Source: Mycolicibacterium iranicum
GTDB lineage: Bacteria; Actinomycetota; Actinomycetes; Mycobacteriales; Mycobacteriaceae
DNA: 59,213 nucleotides
Direction: 5' to 3'
NCBI RefSeq assembly: GCF_014190915.1
Contig: NZ_JACHVU010000020.1
Location: forward strand, 1-59,213
Below the pieces are notes generated by a model that worked only from the letters and a program-made list of their open reading frames with translations, had not been told where the DNA came from and did no database searches. Positions 23,488-32,870 of this stretch are shown here, one piece after another. A program made the translations under genes and the position numbers. The stretch's first letter is position 1, and each line of letters starts with the position of its first letter.

Positions 23488-24858
23488 ATGGCAACCCCAT
23501 CAGCCGGGACGGCGGACGTCCTCATCGTCGGAGCGGGACTGTCGGGGCTGATCGCCGCGCGCACCGTCCTACAGGCCGGCCTGACGCCGCTGATCCTCGA
23601 GGCCGACACCCGTGTCGGCGGCCGGATCCTCACCGAGGAGCTGGGCGGGCTGCCGATGGAACTCGGCGCGCAGTGGATCGGCGACACCCATCATCGGATG
23701 TTCGCGCTGGCCGCCGAACTCGGCGTGCAGACCTACGCGCAGTACGACGACGGCGAGACGTCCTACGAGATCGCCGACACCGGTGTGTTGCGGGGCAACG
23801 ACTTTCACGACCGGTTCGGAGACGAACTCGCCGAACTGGAGAAGGTGCTGCGCCGCCTCGACGAGCTCGCCGCCGAGGTGTCCCCCGCGACGCCGTGGAC
23901 GGCGCCGCACGCCGTCGAATGGGATTCGATCACCGCCGGCGCGTGGTACGACGCACAGGGCCTGTCCCCGGTGGCCCGCACCCTGCTGGAGATCTGCACC
24001 GTCGGCATCTTGGCCGTGCCGACCGTCGAGGTGTCGTTCCTGCATCTGCTGTTCACGATCCAGACGTGCGGTGTCACCGCCGAACTCTTCGCCGAGTCCG
24101 AAGGCGGGGCGCAGACCACCCGCTTCGTCGGCGGGACCGCCGAGATCCCGAACAGGCTGGCCGCGATGCTCTCCGAACATCTCGTGATGGAGGCGCCGGT
24201 GCAGCTCATCGAGCACAGCCCCGACCGGGTCACGGCACACTGCCGCGGCGGACGGACCGCCGAGGGGCGCCGCGTCATCGTCGCGATCTCCCCGACACTG
24301 GCGGGCCGCATCATGTACGACCCGCCGCTGTCGGGGTACCGCGACCAGCTGACGCAGCGCATGCCGAATTCGGCGGCGATGAAGGCGTTCTTCGTCTACG
24401 ACGAACCTTTCTGGCGGGCCGACGGCCTCAACGGACAGCTGATCTCCGACGTCGGTCCGGCCCGGATGTCGAACGACACCTGCGTTCTCGACGACGACCA
24501 CGGGGTGATCCTGTTGTTCCTCGAAGGCGAGCAGGCCCGCACCCACGGCCGCTGGTCCGAGGACGATCGCCGCGGCGCGCTCACGGCAGAACTGGTGCGC
24601 CACTTCGGTGATCGGGCCGCCCAGCCGCTGCACTACATCGACGGGGAATGGGGCAACCGCCAGTGGACCCGCGGGTGCTACAACGCGAACTGCGGGCCGC
24701 TGGTGTGGACGACCTACGGTGCCGCGCTGGCCGAGCCCATCGGTTCGATCCACTGGGCCTCCACCGACACCGCCACCGAATGGAGCGCCTACATGGAGGG
24801 CGCCGTCGAAGCCGGCGAACGCGCCGCCCGTGAGGTCATCGCCGAACTCACGGGTTAG
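23488..24858 (+). CDS. Flavin-containing amine oxidase
   Basis: A 456-residue FAD enzyme of the monoamine/putrescine oxidase family. The Rossmann motif is DVLIVGAGLSGLIAARTV, followed by ADTRVGGRILTEELGG and MELGAQWIG; the C-terminal FAD block is GSIHWASTDTATEWSAYMEGA. There is no Cys in the position used for covalent flavin in human MAO. It oxidises a primary or secondary amine to an aldehyde plus ammonia and peroxide; the substrate is unknown. It lies 25 bases downstream of the amino-acid transporter, so uptake and oxidation may be linked. ATG 23488 is preferred over GTG 23479. Confidence 0.9.
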   Translation: MATPSAGTADVLIVGAGLSGLIAARTVLQAGLTPLILEADTRVGGRILTEELGGLPMELGAQWIGDTHHRMFALAAELGVQTYAQYDDGETSYEIADTGVLRGNDFHDRFGDELAELEKVLRRLDELAAEVSPATPWTAPHAVEWDSITAGAWYDAQGLSPVARTLLEICTVGILAVPTVEVSFLHLLFTIQTCGVTAELFAESEGGAQTTRFVGGTAEIPNRLAAMLSEHLVMEAPVQLIEHSPDRVTAHCRGGRTAEGRRVIVAISPTLAGRIMYDPPLSGYRDQLTQRMPNSAAMKAFFVYDEPFWRADGLNGQLISDVGPARMSNDTCVLDDDHGVILLFLEGEQARTHGRWSEDDRRGALTAELVRHFGDRAAQPLHYIDGEWGNRQWTRGCYNANCGPLVWTTYGAALAEPIGSIHWASTDTATEWSAYMEGAVEAGERAAREVIAELTG

Positions 24859-24861
24859 CGC

Positions 24862-25866
24862 TCAGCGGCAGTGCGGCCGGTGTTTGACGTAGAACCGCGC
24901 CGCCCGCCGGATCGCGTCTGCGGTGGGCGCCGGACTCCATCCGAGTTCCCGCTCGGCCTTGCCGTGGTCGGCGGGTGAGGTCACATCCAGCAGCCGCACG
25001 ACGTCGAGAAACGGGGTGATCCTGCGGGGCAGCAGTGCCCGCAGCGGCCGGCTCGCAGAGGCGCCGGCATAGAGCATCGCCATGGGCACCGCGATCCGCG
25101 GGCGACGAACGCCTGTTTCGTCCGCCGCGATCGACAGGATGTCCTTGAGGGACATGTAGCTCTCCGAGATGATGTACCGCTCGCCGGGCCGACCGCGTTC
25201 GGCGGCCAGCAGCATGGCACGGGCAGCGTCCTCGACACCCACCACTTCGGCGGCCGCCCCTCGGGCATAGGCGCGCATGGTTCCCGACGCGGCCCGGGCC
25301 ACCACAGATCCGTGCGGTGTCGGCTGCCAGTCGCGGGGCCCGTAGGTGTTGGAGACGCACATCAACACGGCGGGAAGGTCCCGGGAGCGGACAGCGTCGA
25401 GGACGAGTTCTTCGGCCCGTAAGCGGGTGCGGACGTAATCGCCGCACTTCTCGGACCAGTTGAACGGCATGTCCTCGGTGACCGGCCTGCCGTCCTCGCT
25501 CACCGCGATCGTGCAGATGGTGCTGAGGAAGACGAACTTCTCCAGATTCGCATCGATCGCCAGCTCCAGGACATGTTGCAGGCCCACGACATTGGTGGCC
25601 GTCAGCGGCGCGGGGTCGGCCAGGGTCGCCCGCGCGTCGACGACGCAGTAGAAGACGACTTCGCGATCGGCCATCGCGTCCCGCACGGCCTCACGATCGC
25701 CGATGTCCCCGTAGCGCCGCTCGACGCGCAGATCGTCGATACCGCGGGTGGAGCTGCTGTGCCGCAGCATGACCCGGACATCGTCACCGCGTTCGACGAG
25801 CTGGCGGGTGACATGCGAACCGAGAAATCCACTCGCACCCATCACCAGTGATCTGCGCGCGGCCAC
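24862..25866 (-). CDS. NAD(P)-dependent epimerase/dehydratase (extended SDR)
   Basis: A 334-residue extended SDR. The cofactor motif is LVMGASGFLGSHVTRQL. STICTIAV lies where the catalytic Ser/Thr strand belongs, but the usual YxxxK is altered: GDYVRTRLRAEE has Tyr yet Arg where Lys is normal, a possible change of activity. The family includes 3-beta-hydroxysteroid dehydrogenase-like and dihydroflavonol reductase-like enzymes. It is the last gene of a four-gene leftward operon and starts just after the preceding stop (GTG 25866; GTG 25902 is an overlapping alternative). Confidence 0.82.
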   Translation of the reverse strand: MAARRSLVMGASGFLGSHVTRQLVERGDDVRVMLRHSSSTRGIDDLRVERRYGDIGDREAVRDAMADREVVFYCVVDARATLADPAPLTATNVVGLQHVLELAIDANLEKFVFLSTICTIAVSEDGRPVTEDMPFNWSEKCGDYVRTRLRAEELVLDAVRSRDLPAVLMCVSNTYGPRDWQPTPHGSVVARAASGTMRAYARGAAAEVVGVEDAARAMLLAAERGRPGERYIISESYMSLKDILSIAADETGVRRPRIAVPMAMLYAGASASRPLRALLPRRITPFLDVVRLLDVTSPADHGKAERELGWSPAPTADAIRRAARFYVKHRPHCR

Positions 25867-25868
25867 CG

Positions 25869-26813
25869 CTACCCCGGCAGGCGATCGCGTCGGTGCCACC
25901 ACGGCGCGGTATCGCCGGGCCCGACATCACAGATCTCGTTGGCGTCGTCGAAGTACTCGCGGACCCTGGCGACGTCGACCGTCGGTGGCCTCTTCCGCCG
26001 TTTCACCGCCAGGAACCCGCGCTCGCCCAGGGATTTGGTGTGCACCACGTACGGCTCCATCACGCGTGAGCCCCGTCCGACGGTGACTCCCCCGAATGTC
26101 CAGGCGATGTACGGCAGCACTTTGAGCCAGTAGATCTGGCTGGCCCGGTGCCGTTCTCGAAGGATGTTGGTGCCGGGCATGACGCCGGGGTCGAAGTAGG
26201 CGGCGGCCATACCGGCCGGAACGAGTCGCGAGACCGCACAGGCGAGGTAGAACAGTCCGAGTTTGGTCCGTGCGTAGGCACCCACGCCGTCCTCGCTGGG
26301 GAGACACTGCTCCGACAACGGCTTCCAGGACGCCGGTTTCACCCCTGCAGCGCGCTGGAACCATGTCTGCTGGATCGTGGGGGACCCCACGATGAGGACC
26401 CGCGCGTCGGATGCCAGATGCGGGCTCAGATGCGCCAGCAATGTGTGCGGCCCGAAGAGGTTGGTGGCCACGGTCAGCTCGACGCCGTCGGCGTTGAGCT
26501 CGGTGGCGTCGTTGCGCAGGATGGCGGCGTTGAGCACGACGGTGCTCAGCGGCGCCACCAGCCCCGTCTCGATGAGCCGGCCCATGTCGCGCGCCGCGGC
26601 ACGCACACTGTCGAGGCTGGACTGCTCGCAGATGACGATCTGGTCGCGATCTTCGTCGAAACGGTCGCCGAGCAGGTCGCGAAGAACCCGGCCTCGCTCG
26701 TGATTGCGCACCAGGAGCACGGACTGCCATCCGGGGCGCCCGACGACACGGCGCGCGAGACCCAGGCCCAATCCTGATGTGGCGCCCGTCAACAGGAGAC
26801 TGCGGGCGGTCAT
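25869..26813 (-). CDS. Short-chain dehydrogenase (retinol/protochlorophyllide reductase-like)
   Basis: A 314-residue SDR with cofactor motif LLTGATSGLGLGLARRV, NAA in VVLNAAILRND and active site YARTKLGLFYLACAV (Tyr and Lys present). The C-terminal half is longer than in classical SDRs and includes FDPGVMPGTNILRE, as in the retinol dehydrogenase-like group acting on lipophilic alcohols or ketones. It overlaps the MMPL gene upstream by 4 bases (ATGA). It is probably part of a lipid- or steroid-modifying operon. Confidence 0.85.
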   Translation of the reverse strand: MTARSLLLTGATSGLGLGLARRVVGRPGWQSVLLVRNHERGRVLRDLLGDRFDEDRDQIVICEQSSLDSVRAAARDMGRLIETGLVAPLSTVVLNAAILRNDATELNADGVELTVATNLFGPHTLLAHLSPHLASDARVLIVGSPTIQQTWFQRAAGVKPASWKPLSEQCLPSEDGVGAYARTKLGLFYLACAVSRLVPAGMAAAYFDPGVMPGTNILRERHRASQIYWLKVLPYIAWTFGGVTVGRGSRVMEPYVVHTKSLGERGFLAVKRRKRPPTVDVARVREYFDDANEICDVGPGDTAPWWHRRDRLPG

Positions 26814-29020
26814 GACGGTGTCCCGACAGCCGCAGTGGCAGGGTGCGACTCACGCGCACTGAAGGTTGCGTGGAGACGTGCCAGCGGCTTCGGTGCCCAC
26901 CAGTTCCACCGGCCGAGTAACACCATGACTGCGGGCAGCAGCACCGAACGGATGAGGACGGCGTCCACCAGAATCGCGACCGCGAGTCCGAAGCCGAAGA
27001 TCCGCAGCATCGACACCTGCGATGCGGTGAGACCGGCGAAGGTGATCGCCATGACCAACGCCGCGGCGGTGACGATCCGCCCTGTGCCGGCCAGACTCAG
27101 GGCGACCGCCTTGCGGCTGGCGTCGTCCGATCCGTCGGAGGCCAGCCAGAACTCCCGGGTCCGGGCGATGATGAAAACCTCGTAGTCCATCGACAATCCG
27201 AAGGCGACGCAGAACATCAGGACAGGGATGGTGGACACCAGGGTGCCCACCACGGTGGTCCCCAGGCCACCCAGGTGCCCCTCCTGGAAGATCCACACCA
27301 GCGCCCCGAACGTCGCCGTCAACGACAGAGCGTTGAGGATCAGCGCCTTGAGCGGGACGATCACGCTACCGGTCAACATGAACAGCAGCATGTACATGAC
27401 GACGGCGATCAATCCGAGCAGAAGCGGAAGGCGTGAGGAGATCGATTCCACGCCATCGCGATTCGACTGTGCGGCGCCGGTGAACAGGGGCGTGGTCCCG
27501 GCCGGCGGCGGGACGGCGTGCAGGCGGTCCAACAACTCGTCGGACTCGGGGCTGAACGGTTCGGTGGTACTCGTGACCGTCAGGAAGCTGTTCTGGTCGC
27601 CGACGGCCGATTCGCCGCCGCTCGGACCCACAGCGCGGCCCTGCGCATAGGTGGCGTCCGGCCCGACCGCGGCCACGACGGACGGCACCTGCGACAGCCG
27701 TGCCGCGTAGGCGTCGACGTCGCCGGCACCGCCGAAACCGTCACCGTGGCGCAGCACGATGTGCACCGGGAGGCCCGCATCCTGCGTGAAGTCCTGCCGG
27801 ATCTGGTCGCCGACCTGCCGCGCCGGCGATGAGGTCGGCAGGATCCGATCGTCGGGAAAGCCGAACTTGACGTCCAGGAAGGGTAATCCGACGACGATGA
27901 GGGGGACCACGGTGACCACCACGGCCAGCCACGGCCGCCGCATCACCGACAACGCCCAGGTGTACCACCGGGATTCGGTCAGTACCTTCTGCTTCCCCGG
28001 TCTGCCGATCCGGTGACCGGCCACCGAGATCGCTGCCGGGGTGATGACAAGCGCAGCGACCGCGGCGAGGGCCACCACAGACACCGCGGCATAGGCGAAC
28101 GACCTCAGGAAGTACATCGGGAACACGACCATGGTGGCCAGACACAGCGCGACGGTGGCCGCAGAGAAGACGACGGTGCGTCCCGCCGAGCGCATGGTCC
28201 GTCTCAACGCGTCGCGGGGGTCCGAACCCTCTGCTGCCTCCTCCCGGTACCGGCTCACCAGCAGCAGCGAATAGTCCACGGCCAGCGCCAATCCCATGGC
28301 CACTGCCAGATTCAGGGCGAAGACCGACACCTCGGCGAATTCTGCGATGAGTCGCAGGATGGCGACCGACCCGGAGATCGCGAACGCGCCGACAGCCAAC
28401 GGCACCATCGCCGCGAACACTCCGCCGAAGACCCAGATCAGCACCAGGAAGGTCAGCGGCAGCACGATCGCCTCACTCCAGGTGAGGTCTTTGCGCGCCT
28501 GTTCGTTGACCTGGCCGTAGACGGCGCCGGGTCCGCCGGCCGCGATCGTGACGCCGGGTGGACGTTCTCCGACGAACCGCTCGACGAGTTCGCCCGAGTT
28601 CGCGATCCCGGTGCTCTCGTCACCGTCGAGATACGCGATCACCAGTGCCGAATCGTGGTTTCGGCTCACCAGACCCGCGGCCACCGGATCCGCGGTCTCG
28701 GTCGGCGACAGCACCCGCGCGACGTGCTCGCTGGACCGCAGTTCGGCGACCACCTGGTCGATAGTTCCGCGGACCGCAGGTGACGTCACCGGCTGCTCCG
28801 CGGTGACCAACAGGTTCAAATTCACAAAGCCCCGGCCGAACTCCTCGGTCAGGACACGGTTGGCCTGATTCGACTGCGCATCGGGGTCGGTGAAGCCGCC
28901 CGCCGAGAGCATCGATCCCACAGGCGCCGACAGCACCCCTGCCACAGCCATCAGTACGACCGCTGCTGCGAGGACCCGTCGGGGTGCGGCGATGGCGAGT
29001 CGTGCCAGCGTGTCGAGCAC
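26810..29020 (-). CDS. MMPL-family RND transporter
   Basis: A 736-residue inner-membrane exporter with about 11-12 hydrophobic segments in two MMPL repeats. The N-terminal TM precedes a periplasmic loop beginning DPDAQSNQANRVLTEEFGRG. Conserved membrane motifs are MGLALAVDYSLLLVSRYREE in the first repeat and VAFGLSMDYEVFIIARTREF in the second; the Asp-Tyr pairs serve proton relay. GTG 29020 follows GAGGGG. In mycobacteria such proteins export lipids or siderophores. Here it sits between a thiolase and two SDRs, so the cargo may be a modified lipid or steroid-derived molecule (inference). Confidence 0.92.
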   Translation of the reverse strand: MLDTLARLAIAAPRRVLAAAVVLMAVAGVLSAPVGSMLSAGGFTDPDAQSNQANRVLTEEFGRGFVNLNLLVTAEQPVTSPAVRGTIDQVVAELRSSEHVARVLSPTETADPVAAGLVSRNHDSALVIAYLDGDESTGIANSGELVERFVGERPPGVTIAAGGPGAVYGQVNEQARKDLTWSEAIVLPLTFLVLIWVFGGVFAAMVPLAVGAFAISGSVAILRLIAEFAEVSVFALNLAVAMGLALAVDYSLLLVSRYREEAAEGSDPRDALRRTMRSAGRTVVFSAATVALCLATMVVFPMYFLRSFAYAAVSVVALAAVAALVITPAAISVAGHRIGRPGKQKVLTESRWYTWALSVMRRPWLAVVVTVVPLIVVGLPFLDVKFGFPDDRILPTSSPARQVGDQIRQDFTQDAGLPVHIVLRHGDGFGGAGDVDAYAARLSQVPSVVAAVGPDATYAQGRAVGPSGGESAVGDQNSFLTVTSTTEPFSPESDELLDRLHAVPPPAGTTPLFTGAAQSNRDGVESISSRLPLLLGLIAVVMYMLLFMLTGSVIVPLKALILNALSLTATFGALVWIFQEGHLGGLGTTVVGTLVSTIPVLMFCVAFGLSMDYEVFIIARTREFWLASDGSDDASRKAVALSLAGTGRIVTAAALVMAITFAGLTASQVSMLRIFGFGLAVAILVDAVLIRSVLLPAVMVLLGRWNWWAPKPLARLHATFSARESHPATAAVGTPS

Positions 29021-29031
29021 CGCAGGACCCC

Positions 29032-30222
29032 TCACGCCGTCGGCGGCAGCACGTTGAGGATCACCGCGGCGCCCAGTCCGCCGGCACTGACGATGGCCCC
29101 CGCGCCCACGCCACCGCCTCGTCGTTGCAACTCGTTGATCAGGGTGCTCGCCACGCGAGTTCCCGAGGCCCCGTACGGGTGTCCGAGCGCCAGGCCTCCG
29201 CCGTGGACGTTGAGCCGCGTGCGGTCGATGTCCAGTGAGCGTTCGTAGGCCACGCCGATCGACGCGTACGAATCGTGGACGTCGAACAGGTCCACCTCGT
29301 CGAGACCCACCCCGGCGACGTCCAGTGCCCGCCGCGTTGCGGTCACCGTCGCCTCGGTGGCCGCCTCGGGCGCCGACCCCACCACGGACCATCCGGTGAT
29401 CTCCGCCAGCGGTTGCATCCCGTGGGCGAGGGCGAACTCCCGTTCGCAGATCAGTACCGCCGCAGCGCCGTCGGTGAGGCCGGTCTGATTCCCGGGCGTG
29501 ACCGTGCACTCCTGTCCCAGGAACGAGTCCATCGCGGCCAGGGTCTCCTGGGTGAGATCCCGCGAGGGCAGTTCGTCGGTGAAGACCTGCCGGCCGGCGA
29601 CGTCGACCGCGATCTTCTCGGCATCCAGCACCCCGCCCTCGCTCGCGACACAGGCCAGCTCATGGGCGCGGGCCGCCCAGTCGTCGACCTCGGCGCGGCT
29701 CAATCCGAACTGCCTCGCGGTTCCCTCCCCCAGCATCAACGCCAGGTCGAGCGCCGGCATCTCCCCGATACCCGGGTGCATCGGCGCTATGGGCGTGTCG
29801 GTGATGCCGGTGCTAGCGAAATGCGGCCCTGCGAGCGGAGATTGGGACGGAGTGTTGAGGCCCCCCGCGATCACACACCGCGCCATGCCGGCCCGGATGC
29901 TCGCGACGGCCTGGTGCATCGCCACCATCCCGGACGTGCACCACCCGCCCACGTCGTAGGCCGGGATGTCGACGGGCAATCCGAGATCGAGGGCGCAGTA
30001 CCGCGAGATGCATCCGCCGCCCTGCAGCACCTCACCCATCACGATGGTGTCGATGACGGCGGGGTCGACCCCGCTGCGGTCGATGACGCCGCGGATCACG
30101 GCGCTGGCGAGTTCGAACTCCGTGGCCTTCGCCAGGCCACCGACGAGCGAACGCGTGAACGGCGTCCTCGCGTACGCGACGATCACCGCATCAGGCATCG
30201 AATGGGGTCGTGACTCCGGCAT
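29032..30222 (-). CDS. Thiolase-family acyltransferase, lacking the second active-site cysteine
   Basis: A 396-residue thiolase-fold protein. The nucleophilic Cys is in GGWCTSGMVAMHQA, and the conserved His is in GLALGHPYGASGTR. The C-terminal CxG motif that supplies the second catalytic Cys in ordinary thiolases reads VSAGGLGAA here, with Ser/Ala in its place. It may therefore cleave slowly, condense, or act on unusual substrates. It is the first gene of the leftward operon with MMPL transporter and two SDRs, downstream of a KstR-type box. ATG 30222 is preceded by AGGGA. Confidence 0.87.
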   Translation of the reverse strand: MPESRPHSMPDAVIVAYARTPFTRSLVGGLAKATEFELASAVIRGVIDRSGVDPAVIDTIVMGEVLQGGGCISRYCALDLGLPVDIPAYDVGGWCTSGMVAMHQAVASIRAGMARCVIAGGLNTPSQSPLAGPHFASTGITDTPIAPMHPGIGEMPALDLALMLGEGTARQFGLSRAEVDDWAARAHELACVASEGGVLDAEKIAVDVAGRQVFTDELPSRDLTQETLAAMDSFLGQECTVTPGNQTGLTDGAAAVLICEREFALAHGMQPLAEITGWSVVGSAPEAATEATVTATRRALDVAGVGLDEVDLFDVHDSYASIGVAYERSLDIDRTRLNVHGGGLALGHPYGASGTRVASTLINELQRRGGGVGAGAIVSAGGLGAAVILNVLPPTA

Positions 30223-30371
30223 CGCTGTTCCCTACCCTTCACCATGTGCACCCCGGCGGCGGGCCCGGTCGCCCTCCCGGCAAGCGCCCTGACGCCCCCG
30301 GACACAGTGGCCCCGGCCTGCCCGTTATTGCCGCGCCCGTCATATCGATGACCGTCGCAGACGCATCGAGT

Positions 30372-30385
30372 TGTAACACGTTCTA
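30372..30385. promoter_or_regulatory. KstR-type box, thiolase side
   Basis: TGTAACACGTTCTA fits the published mycobacterial KstR consensus TnnAACnnGTTnnA at every fixed position. It lies about 150 bases upstream of the thiolase start in the 359-base divergent gap. KstR is the TetR-type repressor of cholesterol catabolism. No kstR gene lies in the window. Confidence 0.7.
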
Positions 30386-30460
30386 GCGGCACCCGTCTAG
30401 TTAGCTGGGCTCGAAATTGAGCTGCGCGTGGACTTTCCGCCGAGAGGTAGACGTGTCAAC

Positions 30461-30474
30461 TAGAACCTGTTATA
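30461..30474. promoter_or_regulatory. KstR-type box overlapping a TATAAA -10 element
   Basis: TAGAACCTGTTATA also fits TnnAACnnGTTnnA fully, with the extended CTAGAAC left arm. It overlaps TATAAA (30471-30476), a good -10 for the rightward SDR-P450-crotonase operon, so bound repressor would cover the promoter. Together with the box at 30372 it suggests joint control of both divergent operons. I see no gene in the rest of the 30223-30581 gap. Confidence 0.75.
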
Positions 30475-30581
30475 AAACGATGCTGGCGGGGATCAGAACA
30501 GCCTGTGTCCGGTGCCTATTCACCGACTATGCAACCTAGGGCCCCGTTCCTGTCCGACAGCTGCAGCGGAAGGGGCCACCC

Positions 30582-31511
30582 GTGCCACCGAGTTCGCCGG
30601 ATCCGTCACGGTGGGCGCAGCACTGGTTCGACAGGAACGTCGGCGACCAGACCGGGCGCACCTTCCTGATCACCGGGGCAAACGGTGGCCTCGGTGCTGC
30701 CACGGCAGCCCATCTCGCCCACGCGGGTGCGCGGGTGATCCTGGCCTGCCGGCGGCCCGACCGCGGCGACGAGGTCGCCCGCACGATCGGAGCGGGGGCC
30801 GAGGTCCTCCCCCTGGACCTCGCCGACCTCGACGCGACCGCGGCGGCGGCGCAGGCGTCCGGACCCGTCGATGCGGTCATCGCTGTGGCCGGCGTCTGCC
30901 ACGCCCCGTGGGGACTCACCGCGGACGGCTTCGAACAACACATCGGCGTCAATCATCTCGGCCACTTCGCCTTCATCGGGCAGCTTCTCGACCGAGTCCA
31001 GCGCCGCGTCGTGGTGATCACCAGCCGCGCCCACGAATTCTGTGGCCGGCCCGGTTTCGGGGACTTCGTTCCCGAGGATCCGACGTGGAAATCGCGCAGG
31101 TACTCCTCGTTCGACGCCTACTGCCAGTCCAAGCTCGCCAATCTGTTGTACGCCAACGAACTACAGCGCCGTTTCGACTCAACAGGGAGTTCGAAGATCG
31201 CCGTTGCCGCGCAACCGGGTTGGGCGGACACCGATGCCGGGATGCACTCGGGCAGGTGGTGGGGGGACGTCTTCTGGAGGGCGTCGTGCGCACTGTTCCG
31301 TCAGCCCCCTGAGGTCGGCGCGCTCTCGATCGCCTATGCCGCGGCCGCCGAGGGCGTGACACCGGCCGGGTACTACGGCCCTGACCGGCTCTTCGGGATG
31401 CGCGGGCTGCCCACCGCCGTCAAAGCTGCTGCGCGCGCCTCTGATTCGGATCTCATGGAACGCACGTGGTCCGCAGCGCAGCGGTATACCGGAGTCTCGC
31501 ATGACGTCTGA
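30582..31511 (+). CDS. Short-chain dehydrogenase (retinol dehydrogenase-like)
   Basis: A 309-residue SDR starting with a short N-terminal extension, then FLITGANGGLGAATAAHLA (cofactor), VAGVCHAP, the VVVITSRAHEF strand with Ser, and the active site YCQSKLANLLYANEL. The RDH-like group acts on hydrophobic ring or chain alcohols. GTG 30582 is preceded by GAAGGGG. It is first in a rightward operon with a P450 and a crotonase, and overlaps the P450 by 11 bases. Confidence 0.87.
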   Translation: MPPSSPDPSRWAQHWFDRNVGDQTGRTFLITGANGGLGAATAAHLAHAGARVILACRRPDRGDEVARTIGAGAEVLPLDLADLDATAAAAQASGPVDAVIAVAGVCHAPWGLTADGFEQHIGVNHLGHFAFIGQLLDRVQRRVVVITSRAHEFCGRPGFGDFVPEDPTWKSRRYSSFDAYCQSKLANLLYANELQRRFDSTGSSKIAVAAQPGWADTDAGMHSGRWWGDVFWRASCALFRQPPEVGALSIAYAAAAEGVTPAGYYGPDRLFGMRGLPTAVKAAARASDSDLMERTWSAAQRYTGVSHDV

Positions 31512-32847
31512 CCTGCGGCCACTGCCGAAGTCCCCGCTGAGTTACCGCAAGCGCATCGCGGCTCTCCAGGACATCCACACCGGCTGCGAGATCTTCCGCG
31601 ACGCGGGGGGCCCGGTGACCGAGGTGGAGATCGCGCCCCGCTGGATGCTGCCGCCGTTCGTGGTGGTGACATCACCGCAGGGGGCGCGTGACGTGCTGAC
31701 GGCGACCTTCCCCACCGTCGACCGCAACTTCCCGTTCATGACCGAACAGCAGCAGCTGAACGGCGGCTCGCTGCTGAACTTCGCACACAGGGATTGGGTG
31801 GGCAGGCGACGGATGCTGCAGCCGGTGTTCACGCGCCAGCAGATCTCGCGGCTCTCCGAGACCATGTTCCGGATCGCCCTCGACTGCGTCTCCGGCTGGG
31901 GCGAGAACGGAACGGTCGATCTCGACCGGGACAGTCGGCGCATCACCATGCGGGTCCTGGGCCGGTCCATCATGGCCTTCGAACCCGACCGGGACACCGA
32001 CGAACTCGTGGAACCGATGCGCAGGATCAGCGCCTACATCGCCGCCCGCGGACGCGCGCCGGTGAAGCTCCCCCGGTGGGTGCCGACGCCGGCACGACGG
32101 CACGCCGTCGCGTTCAACCGGTTGGCCCACGACCTTGCCGCCGAGATCCTGCTCGCGTGCCGGCAGGACCCCGACCGCGACGCCCCACTGGTCCGGGCCA
32201 TGCTCGACACGACCGACCCCGAGACCGGCGAACCGCTCAGCGACGAAGACATCTGCCACGAGTTGGTCATCTTCCTCGCCTCAGGACTCGAGACGACCGC
32301 CACGACGTTGGCCTATGCGTTGTGGGCGCTGGGACGTCACCCGGAGATCCAGGAACGGGTTGCCGCCGAGGTCCGTGACCTCGACGACGCGTCGCTGACG
32401 TCGGATCCGAGGGCGTGCCTGCCGTACACGATGTGCGTGCTGCAGGAGGCCCTGCGACTGGGCGGTCCGACGCCGGCCATCATGCGCGTCGCGCGCACCG
32501 ACATGGAGGTCGACGGCCACCGCATCCCCTCCGGTAGCCAGCTGGTGGTGGGAGTCTATGCCCTGCATCGTGATCCGCAGCTGTGGGCGGATCCGCTGAC
32601 GTTCGACCCCGAACGCTTCACCGCGCAGAACAGTAGGGGCCACGACCGCTGGCAATTCCTGCCGTTCGGCGGCGGCCCACGCTCGTGTATCGGCGAGCAT
32701 TTCGCACTCACCGCGGCCGCGCTTGAGCTCGCGGCGGTGATGCGCACTATCGAGATCGGTTCCACCACCGAGACGTTCCCGATCAGTGCGCCGCTGACGA
32801 TCGTGCCGGACGGTCCCATTCCCGCGAAGGTTTCGCACCGCGCCTGA
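31501..32847 (+). CDS. Cytochrome P450
   Basis: A 448-residue P450. The I-helix oxygen-binding segment is FLASGLETTATTLAYAL, the ExxR pair is in LQEALRLGG, the PERF-like segment is FDPERFTAQN and the heme-binding loop is FGGGPRSCIGEHFA with the proximal Cys. The length and W-Q-F-L-P-F-G-G-G-P loop fit the class resembling eukaryotic/CYP4-like enzymes and not the typical soluble 400-residue bacterial form. It is probably a hydroxylase of a lipid or steroid substrate, given the dehydrogenase and crotonase beside it. The CYP family number cannot be assigned by eye, and no ferredoxin gene is nearby. Confidence 0.92.
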   Translation: MTSDLRPLPKSPLSYRKRIAALQDIHTGCEIFRDAGGPVTEVEIAPRWMLPPFVVVTSPQGARDVLTATFPTVDRNFPFMTEQQQLNGGSLLNFAHRDWVGRRRMLQPVFTRQQISRLSETMFRIALDCVSGWGENGTVDLDRDSRRITMRVLGRSIMAFEPDRDTDELVEPMRRISAYIAARGRAPVKLPRWVPTPARRHAVAFNRLAHDLAAEILLACRQDPDRDAPLVRAMLDTTDPETGEPLSDEDICHELVIFLASGLETTATTLAYALWALGRHPEIQERVAAEVRDLDDASLTSDPRACLPYTMCVLQEALRLGGPTPAIMRVARTDMEVDGHRIPSGSQLVVGVYALHRDPQLWADPLTFDPERFTAQNSRGHDRWQFLPFGGGPRSCIGEHFALTAAALELAAVMRTIEIGSTTETFPISAPLTIVPDGPIPAKVSHRA

Positions 32848-32870
32848 GGGCCCCGACGGAGGAGATCCGC

